Positions 39,538-48,576 are shown, counted from the stretch's first letter. The stretch is DNA of 64,000 nucleotides from Rhizobacter sp. Root404 (GCF_001425865.1 NZ_LMDS01000001.1:124001-188000); one strand, 5' to 3'. Numbers and translations: made by a program. Notes: generated by a model from the sequence alone, not told the origin.

Positions 39538-40608
39538 ATGACTGACATCCGCAAGGGCCAGGCGCCGGCCAAGCTGACGCGCGAGGCGTTCAGGGAGCGC
39601 TTCCACCGGAACTTCTATGACCCGGCGTACGGTCCCGAACGGGACGCGATCGATCGGCTCGAGGCGATCGCCTGGGAGGCGCTGGAACAGGGGCGCAAGG
39701 CGCCTGTCACGCAGCCGGCCGGCGAGGGCTTCAAGGACCCGGGCTACGAGGTGTCGGTCGAGTGGCTGGATACCCGGCAGCGGCTCAAGGCGGCCCAGCA
39801 GCGCTGGCAGGCGCCGGGGTCGCCCTCCCGCATCCTGCTGATCAACGGCAGCTCGCGCAACGACGCGACCTGCCCGGGCGAGATGTCGAAGACCTGGCGC
39901 CTCACCCAGCTGGCGCGGGAAGTGGTCGAAGGCGCGGGCGTTCAGGCCGACGTGCTCGACCTGAGCCTCGTGACGTCGGAGTACGGGCGCCAGATCCACC
40001 CCTGCAAGGGGTGCGTCTCGACCGCGATGCCGCTGTGTCACTGGCCGTGCAGCTGCTACCCGAACCACTCGCTCGGCCAGGCCCACGACTGGATGGCCGA
40101 GATCTACGAGCGCTGGGTCGACGCCCACGCGGTCATCATCCTCGCGCCGACCTACTGGTACCAATCGCCCAGCCCGCTGAAGCTGATGATCGACCGCCTG
40201 GTCTGCGCCGACGGCGGCAACCCGGACCCGACCTCGACCCACGGCAAGAAGGCCGCCCAGGCGAAGCAGATCGAGGCGGGCGGGTGGGACTATCCGAAGC
40301 ACGTGGCCGGTCGCGCCTACGGCGTCGTCGTCCATGGCGACGTCGCCGGCGTCGAGGCGCAGCGCCGCAACCTCACCGACTGGTTGGACTGGATGGGCCT
40401 GATCGACGCCGGATCGAGCGCCAAGCTGGATCGTTACATCGGCTACTACGAACCGTACTACAACAGCCACGAGGCGCTCGATCGGGACGCCGCGGTGCAG
40501 GAAGAGACCCGCAACGTCGCGCGGGCCGTCGTCGCGGCCGTGCAGGAACTGCGGGCCGGCCGCCTGTCGCCGCCCGACAGCCGACTCGAGCGGCCGCGCC
40601 CGAAGTGA
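39538..40608 (+). CDS. Flavodoxin-fold NAD(P)H:FMN oxidoreductase with a Cys-rich insert
   Basis: A 356-residue protein. After an N-terminal ~95-residue extension of unknown role, a flavodoxin-like domain begins: LLINGSSRND is the FMN phosphate loop (residues 101-109), APTYWYQSPSPLKLMIDRL the second flavin loop, and GVVVHGD the third strand. Between them lies a cluster of five Cys (156, 159, 167, 171, 173). NADPH-dependent FMN reductases and iron-sulfur flavoproteins share a CxxC at this place, but this spacing is different. GATACT (39526-39531) lies 6 bases before the ATG and no Shine-Dalgarno is present, so the message may be leaderless. Confidence 0.85.
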   Translation: MTDIRKGQAPAKLTREAFRERFHRNFYDPAYGPERDAIDRLEAIAWEALEQGRKAPVTQPAGEGFKDPGYEVSVEWLDTRQRLKAAQQRWQAPGSPSRILLINGSSRNDATCPGEMSKTWRLTQLAREVVEGAGVQADVLDLSLVTSEYGRQIHPCKGCVSTAMPLCHWPCSCYPNHSLGQAHDWMAEIYERWVDAHAVIILAPTYWYQSPSPLKLMIDRLVCADGGNPDPTSTHGKKAAQAKQIEAGGWDYPKHVAGRAYGVVVHGDVAGVEAQRRNLTDWLDWMGLIDAGSSAKLDRYIGYYEPYYNSHEALDRDAAVQEETRNVARAVVAAVQELRAGRLSPPDSRLERPRPK

Positions 40609-40663
40609 CGCCGGCGGGCCGCTGTCACACACACGTCACGAACCACCACCGAAAGGACACACC

Positions 40664-41101
40664 ATGATCGAGAAGACAGCGACTGTTCACTGGGAAGGCG
40701 CCGGAAAGAAGGGCACCGGCCAGATCAGCACCGAGACCGGTGCGCTGAAGGCCTATCCGTATGGCTTCGCCAGCCGCTTCGAGGGCGACGTGAAGGGCAC
40801 CAACCCCGAGGAGATCCTCGGTGCCGCGCACGCCGCCTGCTTCACGATGGCGTTCTCGTTCGCCTGCGACAAGGCCGGCATCGCGACCGGCACGGTCGAC
40901 ACCAAGGCGGCGGTTCGTCTGGCCAAGCAGGGTGAAGGCTTCGTGATCGACCGCATCGCATTGACGATGGAGGCCACGGTGCCGGGCATCGACGACGCGA
41001 AGTTCCAGGAGCTCGCCGCGGCCGCCAAGCGCGACTGCCCGTTGTCGAAGGCGCTCGCGAGCGTGCCCGAAATCACCTTGCAGGCGACTTTGAAGAACTG
41101 A
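40664..41101 (+). CDS. OsmC-family peroxiredoxin
   Basis: A 145-residue OsmC/Ohr-type protein that reduces organic hydroperoxides. It has the domain pattern TNPEEILGAAHAACFTMAFSFACDKAG (in part) with the peroxidatic Cys in AACF and the second Cys in DCPLSKAL, plus TVHWEGAGKKGTGQIS at the N-terminus. The intact Cys pair and length fit the OsmC branch. A good CGAAAGGAC precedes the ATG. The next small gene follows after 13 bases, so they are probably cotranscribed. Confidence 0.93.
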   Translation: MIEKTATVHWEGAGKKGTGQISTETGALKAYPYGFASRFEGDVKGTNPEEILGAAHAACFTMAFSFACDKAGIATGTVDTKAAVRLAKQGEGFVIDRIALTMEATVPGIDDAKFQELAAAAKRDCPLSKALASVPEITLQATLKN

Positions 41102-41114
41102 GGGAGGCACGGCC

Positions 41115-41465
41115 ATGACCACGACCCAAGCCGAGCGCCGCGCGCTGCTCGGCCGCACGATCCGCTGGCGGTTCAACGACGGCCCGGTCGCGGGCCAGAC
41201 CTTCGAGCACACGTTCAGCACCGACGGCAGCGTGGTCTGGCGCAGTGTCGACGGCCAGGACCCGACTGAACTGCACCACGAGAAGTTCGGCGCCGTGGCG
41301 CCGGTCAGCGACGACGTGGTCGTGGTCTCGTACGTCTCGTCCGGCGGCTACACGCTGACGGTGGCACTGAACCTCGAGACCTCGCAGATGGTTGGCTTCG
41401 CCTCCGGCCACGACACCTGGGCGCAGCAGAAGGGAACGTTCGAGCTGCTGCCGGAGCCGGCATGA
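41115..41465 (+). CDS. Small beta-rich protein, MoaF-like
   Basis: A 116-residue protein with alternating short strands: IRWRFNDGPVAGQTFEHTFS, VVWRSVDGQDP, VVVVSYVSSGGYTLTVALNLE (in part) and GFASGHDTW. The pattern resembles a small lipocalin-like barrel of the MoaF type, but I am not sure of the family and the role is unknown. It is coupled to the osmC-like gene upstream by 13 bases with GGGAGG before the ATG. Its stop codon directly adjoins the heat-shock promoter of htpG. Confidence 0.55.
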   Translation: MTTTQAERRALLGRTIRWRFNDGPVAGQTFEHTFSTDGSVVWRSVDGQDPTELHHEKFGAVAPVSDDVVVVSYVSSGGYTLTVALNLETSQMVGFASGHDTWAQQKGTFELLPEPA

Positions 41466-41494
41466 CTTGAAAAGCGGGGTCCAAGGCCCAAAAT
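41466..41494 (+). promoter_or_regulatory. Sigma-32 (heat shock) promoter of htpG
   Basis: CTTGAAA at 41466-41472 is an exact match to the sigma-32 -35 element. GGCCCAAAAT, with CCCAAAAT at 41487-41494 resembling CCCCATnT, follows after a 14-base spacer. A start near 41501 would give a leader of about 46 bases. The downstream gene is htpG, a classic member of the heat-shock regulon. Confidence 0.8.
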
Positions 41495-41546
41495 CCCGGA
41501 CTTCCCGGCGGCGCGGTGCCGTCTCGGGGCGTACCCCAGAAGAGCC

Positions 41547-43427
41547 ATGGACAAACAGACGCTTTCCTTTCAGGCCGAGGTCAAGCAGATCCTGCACCTC
41601 GTCACGCACTCGCTCTACTCCAACAAGGAAATCTTCCTGCGCGAGCTGGTCTCGAACGCGTCCGACGCGTGCGACAAGCTGCGCTTCGAGGCGCTGAACC
41701 ACCCGGCGCTGCTGGAAGACCAGCCGAACCTCGACGTGCGCGTGGCGTTCGACGCCGAGGCGAAGACGATCACCATCACCGACAACGGCATCGGCCTGTC
41801 CCAGGAGGAGGCGATCGCCAACCTCGGCACGATCGCCAAGAGCGGCACGCGCGAGTTCATGTCGGCGCTGGAAGGCGACCAGAAGAAGGACGCGCAGCTG
41901 ATCGGCCAGTTCGGGGTCGGCTTCTACAGCGGCTTCATCGTCGCCGACCGCATCACCGTCGAGTCGCGCCGCGCCGGGCTGCCGCCCGAGGATGGCGTGC
42001 GCTGGTCGTCCCAGGGCAGCGGCGACTTCGAGGTCGAGACGATCACCCGTCCGGCGCGCGGCACCACCGTGACGCTGCACCTGCGCGACGGCGAGGAGGA
42101 GTTCCTCAACGGCTGGAAGCTGAAGTCGATCATCGGCAAGTACTCCGACCACATCTCGCTGCCGATCCTGATGCAGAAGGAGGAGTGGGACGCCGAGGCC
42201 TCCAAGCAGGTCACGAAGGACGAGTGGGCGCCGGTCAACAAGGCGGCCGCGCTGTGGACGCGCAGCAAGAACGACATCACGCCCGAGCAATACACCGAGT
42301 TCTACAAGCAGATCAGCTACGACACCGAAGCGCCGCTGGCCTACACCCACAACCGGGTCGAGGGCCGCAGCGAGTACACGCAGCTGCTGTACGTGCCGGC
42401 CAAGGCGCCGTTCGACCTGTGGAACCGCGACAAGCGCGGCGGCGTCAAGCTCTACGTCAAGCGCGTCTTCATCATGGACGACGCCGAGGCGCTGATGCCG
42501 GTCTACCTGCGCTTCGTCAAGGGCGTGATCGACAGCGCTGACCTGCCGCTGAACGTGAGCCGCGAGCTGCTGCAGGAGAGCCGCGACGTGAAGGCGATCC
42601 GCGAGGGCTCGACCAAGCGCGTGCTGGGCATGCTCGAAGGCCTGGCCGACAGCGAGGACGTCGCCGAGAAGGCCAAGTACGCCGCGTTCTGGAAGGACTT
42701 CGGCGTCGTGCTGAAGGAAGGCGTCGGCGAGGACCACGCGAACCAGGAGCGGCTGGTCAAGCTGCTGCGCTTCGCATCGACGCACGCCGACGAGGGCGTG
42801 TCGTTCACCGACTACGTGGCGCGCATGAAGGAGGGGCAGGAGGCCGTCTACTACATCACCGCCGACAGCCTGGCCGCCGCCAAGAGCAGCCCGCAGCTCG
42901 AGATCTTCCGCAAGAAGGGCATCGAGGTGCTGCTGCTGACCGACCGGGTCGACGAGTGGATGCTGAGCCACCTGTACGAGTTCGACGGCAAGCCGCTGCA
43001 GAGCGTCGCGAAGGGCTCGGTCGACCTCGGCAAGCTGCAGGACGAGGCCGAGAAGAAGCAGGCCGAGGAGGCCGCGACCGCGTTCAAGCCGGTGCTCGAC
43101 CGGCTGAAGGAGACGCTGAAGGACCGGGCCAAGGACGTGCGGGTCACGACGCGCCTGGTCGATTCGCCGGCCTGCCTGGTCGTCGAGGAAGGGGACATGA
43201 GCGGCCACCTTGCGCGGCTGCTGAAGCAGGCCGGGCAGAGCGCGCCGAAGTCGCTACCGACGCTCGAGGTCAATGCCGAGCACGCGCTGGTCAAGCGCCT
43301 GGACAGCAGCGCGCACTTCGATGATCTGGCGAACATCCTGTTCGACCAGGCGCTGCTGGCCGAGGGCGGGCAGCTCGACGACCCGGCCGCCTACGTGCGG
43401 CGGGTCAACGCGTTGCTGGTCGCCTGA
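41547..43427 (+). CDS. htpG: Molecular chaperone HtpG (Hsp90)
   Basis: ATP-dependent cytoplasmic chaperone. The 626-residue protein shows the Hsp90 order: N-terminal ATPase domain ([26 protein letters not shown] in part, [30 protein letters not shown]), middle domain ([25 protein letters not shown] in part, [11 protein letters not shown]), and C-terminal dimerisation domain. There is no MEEVD tail, as expected in bacteria. Length is normal. Expression should rise on heat shock through the CTTGAAA promoter upstream. The converging srkA gene ends 18 bases after its stop. Confidence 0.98.
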   Translation: MDKQTLSFQAEVKQILHLVTHSLYSNKEIFLRELVSNASDACDKLRFEALNHPALLEDQPNLDVRVAFDAEAKTITITDNGIGLSQEEAIANLGTIAKSGTREFMSALEGDQKKDAQLIGQFGVGFYSGFIVADRITVESRRAGLPPEDGVRWSSQGSGDFEVETITRPARGTTVTLHLRDGEEEFLNGWKLKSIIGKYSDHISLPILMQKEEWDAEASKQVTKDEWAPVNKAAALWTRSKNDITPEQYTEFYKQISYDTEAPLAYTHNRVEGRSEYTQLLYVPAKAPFDLWNRDKRGGVKLYVKRVFIMDDAEALMPVYLRFVKGVIDSADLPLNVSRELLQESRDVKAIREGSTKRVLGMLEGLADSEDVAEKAKYAAFWKDFGVVLKEGVGEDHANQERLVKLLRFASTHADEGVSFTDYVARMKEGQEAVYYITADSLAAAKSSPQLEIFRKKGIEVLLLTDRVDEWMLSHLYEFDGKPLQSVAKGSVDLGKLQDEAEKKQAEEAATAFKPVLDRLKETLKDRAKDVRVTTRLVDSPACLVVEEGDMSGHLARLLKQAGQSAPKSLPTLEVNAEHALVKRLDSSAHFDDLANILFDQALLAEGGQLDDPAAYVRRVNALLVA

Positions 43428-43445
43428 TCGGCCGCGAAGTCGGGG

Positions 43446-44522
43446 CTACTGGCCGCCCAGCGGCGGCTCGCCCATCGCGTCGATCTGCTGACGCAGGCGG
43501 GTCGTCTGCTCGGCCCAGTATTTCGGGCTGTCGAACCACGGGAACGCGATCGGGAACGCCGGATCGTTCCAGCGCCGCGCGATCCACGCGCTGTGGTGGA
43601 TCATCCGCAGCGTGCGCAGCGGTTCGACCAGGCGCAGCTCACGCCAGTCGAAGTCCATGAAGGCCTCGTAGCCCTCGAGCACGGCGGCGAGCTGGCGCGT
43701 CATCGCGCCGCGCTCGCCGGACAGCAGCATCCAGAGGTCCTGGGTTGCCGGGCCCATCACCGCGTCGTCCAGGTCGACGAAGTGCGGACCGTCGGCGGCC
43801 CACAGCACGTTGCCGAGGTGGCAGTCGCCGTGCAGGCGCAGCGTGCGGGTCGCCGGGCCGCCGAAGGCCTCGGCGATTGCCGCGAGCGCCTCGTCGGTGG
43901 CCTGTCGCCAGCCGGTTTCTGCATCCGGTGGAATGATGTTCTGGCTCAGCAGCCAGTCGCGGTTATCGGTGCCGAAGGTGGTCGGGTCCAGCGTCACCCG
44001 ATGCACGAACGGCTTCAGCGCGCCGACCGCATGCATCCGACCGATGAAGCGGCCGATCCATTCGAGCGTGCCGTCGTCTTCCAGCTCGGGCGCACGACCC
44101 GCGAGCTTCTCGCTGACGCTGAAGCGGTAGGCGCCGCGGGCCGTCTCGATCTGCGCGAGCGTGGCGCCGGAGAGCCCGACCCGGTCGGCGAGGCGCGCGC
44201 CGGCATCGATCGCGAGCGGCCAGACCGCGGCGACCGGGATCTCCGCCGCAGCGAGTTCGTTGGCGAACGCATGTTCCTCCAGGATCTGCGCATCGCTCCA
44301 GCGCTGCGGCCGGTAGAACTTGGTGACGACGACCCGCCCGTCCTCCAGGAACACCTGGAATACGCGGTTCTCGTACGAGTTGAGCTGGATCAGCCGGCCG
44401 TCGCCGCGCAGGCCGACGGCATCGAGTGCGTCGAGGACGGTGTCGGGGTCGAGGCCGGCGAACGGGGTATCGGAGGGGCGGTCCGATGCGGCGGCGGGGG
44501 ATTCGCGATCGGGCAGCGTCAT
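43446..44522 (-). CDS. srkA: Stress-response serine/threonine kinase SrkA (YihE/RdoA)
   Basis: A 358-residue kinase of the aminoglycoside-phosphotransferase-like fold. LNSYENRVFQV and VVVTKFYRPQRWSD hold the nucleotide site Lys; LHGDCHLGNVLW the catalytic loop; HFVDLDDAVMGPATQDLWML the metal-binding Asp and the following helix. SrkA counters programmed cell death and envelope/oxidative stress in E. coli. The N-terminal 20 residues are low complexity. It appears to be a single gene between htpG and the DUF2726 gene. Confidence 0.92.
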   Translation of the reverse strand: MTLPDRESPAAASDRPSDTPFAGLDPDTVLDALDAVGLRGDGRLIQLNSYENRVFQVFLEDGRVVVTKFYRPQRWSDAQILEEHAFANELAAAEIPVAAVWPLAIDAGARLADRVGLSGATLAQIETARGAYRFSVSEKLAGRAPELEDDGTLEWIGRFIGRMHAVGALKPFVHRVTLDPTTFGTDNRDWLLSQNIIPPDAETGWRQATDEALAAIAEAFGGPATRTLRLHGDCHLGNVLWAADGPHFVDLDDAVMGPATQDLWMLLSGERGAMTRQLAAVLEGYEAFMDFDWRELRLVEPLRTLRMIHHSAWIARRWNDPAFPIAFPWFDSPKYWAEQTTRLRQQIDAMGEPPLGGQ

Positions 44523-44556
44523 GCGCGCATCGTACGCGCCGCCCCGCGCGGGCGCG

Positions 44557-45393
44557 TCAGCGCTGCGAGCCGCTCGAGTAGCGCGGGTTGTCGTCGACCA
44601 CGCCGCCGAGTTCCTCGGTGTCCAGGCCCGTCAACGGATCGGGCCGGTCGTCGAGGCCGGCGAAGTTGCTCGGCTCGCTGCGCCGCGACGACGAGCGCAG
44701 TGGCTTCGGGCGCGGCATCGGTGCGAACTCGCTGTTGCTGAAGCCGTCGCGCGAGTCGGGCGCGAAGAACGAATCCTGGAACACGGTCGAGTCCTGCCAG
44801 AGCGCGGTGCGCTCGGCGCGCCGCGAGGCGACCGCGTGCGAGAGCGAGTCGCGCGCCTGGTGCAGGTTGGCAGGTGGCGCGGGCGCCGGCTGCGGGCCGC
44901 GCGATTGCGCGCTGCTGCTGGGCACGAGCAACTGCAGTTCGGCGACCGACGGCAACTGGTCGACAGGGCAACGCAGGTAGCGCACGCGGCAGGCGCTCAG
45001 CACCGATTGCTTGATCTGCATCACGCGGCGCGAATTGCCGCGGTCGGTATCGAGGTCGATTGCCGCAAGCACGCGGCCATTGGCGCTGCAGACCGCAAAC
45101 GTCACGTGGCTGGTGCCCAGCAGGTCGAACCAGTAGCGGACCTCGTTCGGATCGGTCGGTTGGCAGAACCGCACCAGCGGCAGCTTCGACAGCACGATGT
45201 GGTGCGGGAGCGCTTCGCGCAACAGGCGGTAGACACGTCGTTCGTCGGTGGAGAACACCGGGCGCGGCGCCAGCGCCCACTCGGTAGGGAGTTCGGCCGA
45301 TTTCTTCGGATTGCGTCGCAATGCCCACGCGACCAACACGATGGCCAGCAGCGCAAGGGCGGTGAGCGCAATGATCCAGGGGAGCATTTGCAT
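44557..45393 (-). CDS. DUF2726 membrane-anchored protein
   Basis: A 278-residue protein with one N-terminal membrane helix (LPWIIALTALALLAIVLVAWAL in part, residues 4-25) and then a DUF2726 domain (VFSTDERRVYRLLREALP, LVRFCQPTD, VTFAVCSANGRVLAAIDLD) over residues 45-155. DUF2726 has a restriction-endonuclease-like core in some proteins, so DNA or nucleotide binding is possible but untested. The last 120 residues are low-complexity Ser/Arg/Pro/Asp and probably disordered. The ATG at 45393 places the helix at the N-terminus. Domain on the cytoplasmic side. Confidence 0.78.
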   Translation of the reverse strand: MQMLPWIIALTALALLAIVLVAWALRRNPKKSAELPTEWALAPRPVFSTDERRVYRLLREALPHHIVLSKLPLVRFCQPTDPNEVRYWFDLLGTSHVTFAVCSANGRVLAAIDLDTDRGNSRRVMQIKQSVLSACRVRYLRCPVDQLPSVAELQLLVPSSSAQSRGPQPAPAPPANLHQARDSLSHAVASRRAERTALWQDSTVFQDSFFAPDSRDGFSNSEFAPMPRPKPLRSSSRRSEPSNFAGLDDRPDPLTGLDTEELGGVVDDNPRYSSGSQR

Positions 45394-45563
45394 GGCGGGC
45401 AGCGCGGTTCCGCGGTTGACACAATGAACGGCAGATTCCGGGGCGTCGGAATCGATGCCGGACTGTAACGGATGCAACCCACTGCATAGGACCGCGACGA
45501 TCCCCCGACATGAGGGTCATCGGCGGGCGCGAGGCACGTGCGTGCGGTATGCACGCATCGCCG

Positions 45564-46259
45564 TCACTCTTCCGCGACGTGCGAGGCCTTGTTCAATGAA
45601 GCCTTGACCTCGGTGATCGCGTCCAGCAGGCCGCCGACCTGGCGCGCATGCACCTTCAACCGGTAGTCCAGCTCGGCGGCGCGATGCTCGACGAGCTCGC
45701 CCATGTGCGAGGCCAGCGAGTCGGGCGGCAGCTTCAGCCAGGCGTCCGACTCGGAGCCTTCGCGGACCACCTTGGCGCCCGCATTGCGAGCGATCTTCAG
45801 CATCGCGGTGTTCTCGCTGAGCGCGTGGATCAGCAGCGTCTCGACGCCACGATTGCGCGCATGCAGCATCGCATGCTCGAACAAGCGGCGGCCGAAGCCG
45901 CGCGCTCGGGCCTGCTTCAACACCGACACGCCGAATTCCGACACCGGCGCTGCGTTGTGACCCGTCCCCGACACCGAGTGGGCGAGGTGCGCCATCGCGA
46001 TCAGTTCGAGGCGGCGACTGAAGATGCCGAAGACCTCGTCCTGCTCGAAGTCGAGCATGTCGACATACTTGGAGATCTGGGCATCCGTGGCGGCATAGCC
46101 GAAGCGCAGGTAGCGGTCGCTCGGGTCGAGCGCCAGCAGGTGCGTCAGGATGCGGTCCCGGTGGCGCGGGCCGAGCGAGCGGATCGGCACCCAGGTCCAG
46201 GTCGGGACGACGGGTGCTGTGGGCGTGTGGGGGGTGTTGGTGTGGTCGGGAGTGCTCAT
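45564..46259 (-). CDS. GNAT-family N-acetyltransferase
   Basis: A 231-residue protein. The acetyltransferase core spans residues 22-175: LLALDPSDRYLRFGYAATDAQI, LIAMAHLAHS, VSVLKQARARGFGRRLFEHAM (acetyl-CoA loop, here Q-A-R-A-R-G-F-G), and ALSENTAMLKIARNAGAK. A C-terminal helical tail (EHRAAELDYRLKVHARQVGGLL in part) may dimerise. Substrate unknown. Its promoter region faces that of rplM; the gap from GNAT start to rplM start is 240 bases. Confidence 0.88.
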   Translation of the reverse strand: MSTPDHTNTPHTPTAPVVPTWTWVPIRSLGPRHRDRILTHLLALDPSDRYLRFGYAATDAQISKYVDMLDFEQDEVFGIFSRRLELIAMAHLAHSVSGTGHNAAPVSEFGVSVLKQARARGFGRRLFEHAMLHARNRGVETLLIHALSENTAMLKIARNAGAKVVREGSESDAWLKLPPDSLASHMGELVEHRAAELDYRLKVHARQVGGLLDAITEVKASLNKASHVAEE

Positions 46260-46419
46260 TGCTGAGTCCTTCCTGGTTCAGGGTTAACACCAGTCTACGT
46301 GATCCGGCTAGGGGCCGCTGCCAAATTGCTGCACTGCACCACGGCAGAACAGTGCCGCCTCTGATACACTCGCGGGCTTTCCCGAAATTTGCCTCTGGGG
46401 AAGACGTGCCTGCGAGAGT

Positions 46420-46479
46420 CCACCGTTCGAAGTGGTAGCCGAGCCGGGCGCGAGTTCTGTGTCAAAGCAGAACGAGGCT
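46420..46479 (+). promoter_or_regulatory. Structured leader of the rplM-rpsI operon
   Basis: After a likely -10 (TACACT, 46365-46370) the leader of about 120 bases holds two hairpins. The first is CCAC/GTGG near 46420-46435. The second is the perfect GTTCTG (46454-46459) / CAGAAC (46468-46473) with an 8-base loop, extended by AGCC (46442-46445) / GGCT (46476-46479). Ribosomal protein operons are often autoregulated through such leaders; whether L13 or S9 binds this one is not known. Confidence 0.45.
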
Positions 46480-46499
46480 GACCAACCAAACGACTCAAC

Positions 46500-46928
46500 A
46501 TGAAGACCTTCAGCGCCAAGCCGGCCGAAGTGGTGCATGAGTGGTTTGTGATTGACGCGACCGATAAGGTTCTCGGACGGGTGGCCAGTGAAGTCGCCCT
46601 CCGCTTGCGCGGCAAACACAAGCCTATCTACACGCCCCACGTCGACACCGGTGATTTCATCGTCATCGTCAACGCCGACAAGATCCGCGTGACCGGGAAC
46701 AAGGCCAATGACAAGGTGTACTACCGTCATTCGGGCTACCCGGGCGGCATCCACGCCACCAAGTTCAAGGACATGCAGGCCAAGCACCCCGGCCGCGCCA
46801 TCGAGAAGGCCGTCAAGGGCATGCTTCCGAAGGGTCCGCTGGGCTACGCGATGGTGAAGAAGCTGAAGGTCTACGCCGGTGCCACGCACCCGCATACCGC
46901 TCAGCAGCCCAAAGTCCTGGACATCTAA
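46500..46928 (+). CDS. rplM: 50S ribosomal protein L13
   Basis: A 142-residue complete L13, an early assembly protein of the large subunit. It has [32 protein letters not shown] (in part), [29 protein letters not shown] (in part), and [18 protein letters not shown] (in part) at the C-terminus. Followed by rpsI after 12 bases, the near-universal bacterial pair, with AAGGAG between. The upstream leader is structured. Confidence 0.99.
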   Translation: MKTFSAKPAEVVHEWFVIDATDKVLGRVASEVALRLRGKHKPIYTPHVDTGDFIVIVNADKIRVTGNKANDKVYYRHSGYPGGIHATKFKDMQAKHPGRAIEKAVKGMLPKGPLGYAMVKKLKVYAGATHPHTAQQPKVLDI

Positions 46929-46940
46929 GGAGCTGCCGCA

Positions 46941-47333
46941 ATGATCGGTATTTGGAACTACGGCACCGGCCGCCGCAAATCGTCGGTGGCCCGCGTCTTC
47001 ATCAAGAAGGGCACCGGCCAGATCATCGTCAACGGCAAGACCGTCGACGAGTATTTCGGCCGCCAGACCTCCATCATGGTCGTGCGCCAGCCGCTGGTGC
47101 TGACCTCGAACGATGCTGCGTTCGACGTCAAGGTCAACGTGCGTGGCGGTGGCGAATCGGGCCAGGCCGGCGCGGTGCGCCACGGCATCACCCGCGCGCT
47201 GATCGACTACGACGAGACGCTGAAGTCGCCGCTGAAGCACGCCGGCTTCGTCACCCGCGATGCGCGTGAAGTCGAGCGCAAGAAGGTCGGCCTGCACGGC
47301 GCGCGCCGTCGCAAGCAGTTCTCGAAGCGATAA
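46941..47333 (+). CDS. rpsI: 30S ribosomal protein S9
   Basis: A 130-residue complete S9. [19 protein letters not shown] at the N-terminus, [19 protein letters not shown] in the middle, and the basic tail [10 protein letters not shown] that reaches the P-site tRNA. Cotranscribed with rplM; a strong terminator follows within 30 bases. Confidence 0.99.
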   Translation: MIGIWNYGTGRRKSSVARVFIKKGTGQIIVNGKTVDEYFGRQTSIMVVRQPLVLTSNDAAFDVKVNVRGGGESGQAGAVRHGITRALIDYDETLKSPLKHAGFVTRDAREVERKKVGLHGARRRKQFSKR

Positions 47334-47361
47334 GACCCGGGCTGATCGCCCGCCCTGCAAA

Positions 47362-47382
47362 GGCCGCCTCCGGGCGGCTTTT
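47362..47382 (+). terminator. Rho-independent terminator of rplM-rpsI
   Basis: Stem GCCGCC (47363-47368) / GGCGGC (47373-47378) with TCCG loop, followed by TTTTG. The downstream gene has its own -10 element (TACAAT at 47399-47404). Confidence 0.9.
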
Positions 47383-47434
47383 GTGTTCATGGCGCTCCTA
47401 CAATCGCGCCTCTCTCTCGAAGAGCAAGATCCCG

Positions 47435-48145
47435 ATGCGCCTGAAGCTGTTGCGCCGCCGCCTGTCGATCAGCGCGCCGCGCATGATCGTGCGCAGCCAC
47501 CTGCCGTGGCCGCTGCGCTGGGCGGTGGTGGCGCTGATGCTCGGCTTCTCGGCCGCGCTGGCGCTGTGGGCGTTCGAGTTCGGCAAGGAGATCGCCGGTT
47601 TCGACAGCCGTTCGGCCGAGGAATTGCGTCGGCTGCGCGACGAGGCGGTCCGGCTGCACACTGAACGCGACAAGGCGGTGTCGATCGCGAACACGGCCGA
47701 GAGCCTGCTGAAGGCCGAGAAGACCGTCCAGGACCGCCTGGCGCAGCAACTTCGGCAGAGCGAGGCCGACAACCTGGCGCTGAAGAACGACCTGGGCTTC
47801 TTCGAGCGGCTGCTGCCGGCGAACGCCGGGGAGGGCGTGAGCATCCGCGGCCTGCAAATCGAGACGCCTTCGCCGGGCCGCGTGCGCTTCCAGCTGCTCG
47901 TGATGCAGGCCGGCAAGGCACTGTCCGAATTCAAGGGACGCTACGAGGTCTCGCTGGCGGGCACGCTCGACGGCAAGCCCTGGAGCTTCACGCCCGCGGC
48001 GGGTCCCCAGCCGCTGCAACTGAAGCAGTACCTGCGCGTCGAAGGAATGATCGATCCACCGCCCCAGGCCGTGGTAAAAACCGCCTCAGTCAGGGTGATG
48101 GACCTGAATGGCGTGGTGAAAGCCAGCCTGACCGTCAGGCCGTAG
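47435..48145 (+). CDS. DUF6776-type membrane coiled-coil protein
   Basis: A 236-residue protein with one membrane helix near residues 32-50 (WAVVALMLGFSAALALWAF in part), then a long coiled coil (SAEELRRLRDEAVRLHTERDKAVS in part, to about residue 120) and a C-terminal beta-rich domain (VSIRGLQIETPSPGRVRFQLLVM, LKQYLRVEGMID). This plan is that of the DUF6776 proteins found before bactofilin genes in Burkholderiales. The ATG at 47435 is used, 31 bases after TACAAT. Cotranscribed with the bactofilin gene, 35 bases on; an envelope-scaffold role is a reasonable inference. Confidence 0.75.
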   Translation: MRLKLLRRRLSISAPRMIVRSHLPWPLRWAVVALMLGFSAALALWAFEFGKEIAGFDSRSAEELRRLRDEAVRLHTERDKAVSIANTAESLLKAEKTVQDRLAQQLRQSEADNLALKNDLGFFERLLPANAGEGVSIRGLQIETPSPGRVRFQLLVMQAGKALSEFKGRYEVSLAGTLDGKPWSFTPAAGPQPLQLKQYLRVEGMIDPPPQAVVKTASVRVMDLNGVVKASLTVRP

Positions 48146-48180
48146 CGGTGCGTCACGCGCCGCCCGTGGAAGGGAAATCG

Positions 48181-48576
48181 ATGTTCGGTAAGAAAAAGCA
48201 GCCGCCGATCCGCACGCTGGTCGGCGAGGGCACCCTGATCCAGGGCGAATTGAGATTCACCGACGGGCTGCGGATCGATGGCGAAGTCGTCGGCGACGTG
48301 ACCGCGCTCGGCGATGGTCCGAGCATCCTCGTGATCAGCGAGAAAGCCCGCGTGACCGGCAAGGTCAGCGGTGGCCATGTGATCGTCAACGGCCAAGTGA
48401 ACGGCCCGATCCGCTCCACGGAACTGCTCGAATTGCAACCCAAGGCCCAGATCGCCGGTGACGTCCGCTACGAGGTGCTTGAAATGCACCAGGGCGCCAC
48501 CATTGATGGTGAACTGCGCCCGCTGGGCGCCGCGGAAAGGCCCGGCCTCAAGCTGGCGGCGTCGAATCCGGGATAA
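48181..48576 (+). CDS. Bactofilin
   Basis: A 131-residue bactofilin, a polymer-forming cytoskeletal protein. The central right-handed beta-helix is visible as short repeats ending in G, V or I: IQGELRFTDGLRIDGEVVGDV, VISEKARVTGKVSGGHVIVNGQVNGPI (in part), LELQPKAQIAGDVRYEVLEMHQGATIDGEL (in part). The N-terminal MFGKKKQPP is the usual membrane-targeting basic tip. In other bacteria bactofilins place cell-wall enzymes. The membrane coiled-coil protein upstream is a likely partner. Confidence 0.93.
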   Translation: MFGKKKQPPIRTLVGEGTLIQGELRFTDGLRIDGEVVGDVTALGDGPSILVISEKARVTGKVSGGHVIVNGQVNGPIRSTELLELQPKAQIAGDVRYEVLEMHQGATIDGELRPLGAAERPGLKLAASNPG

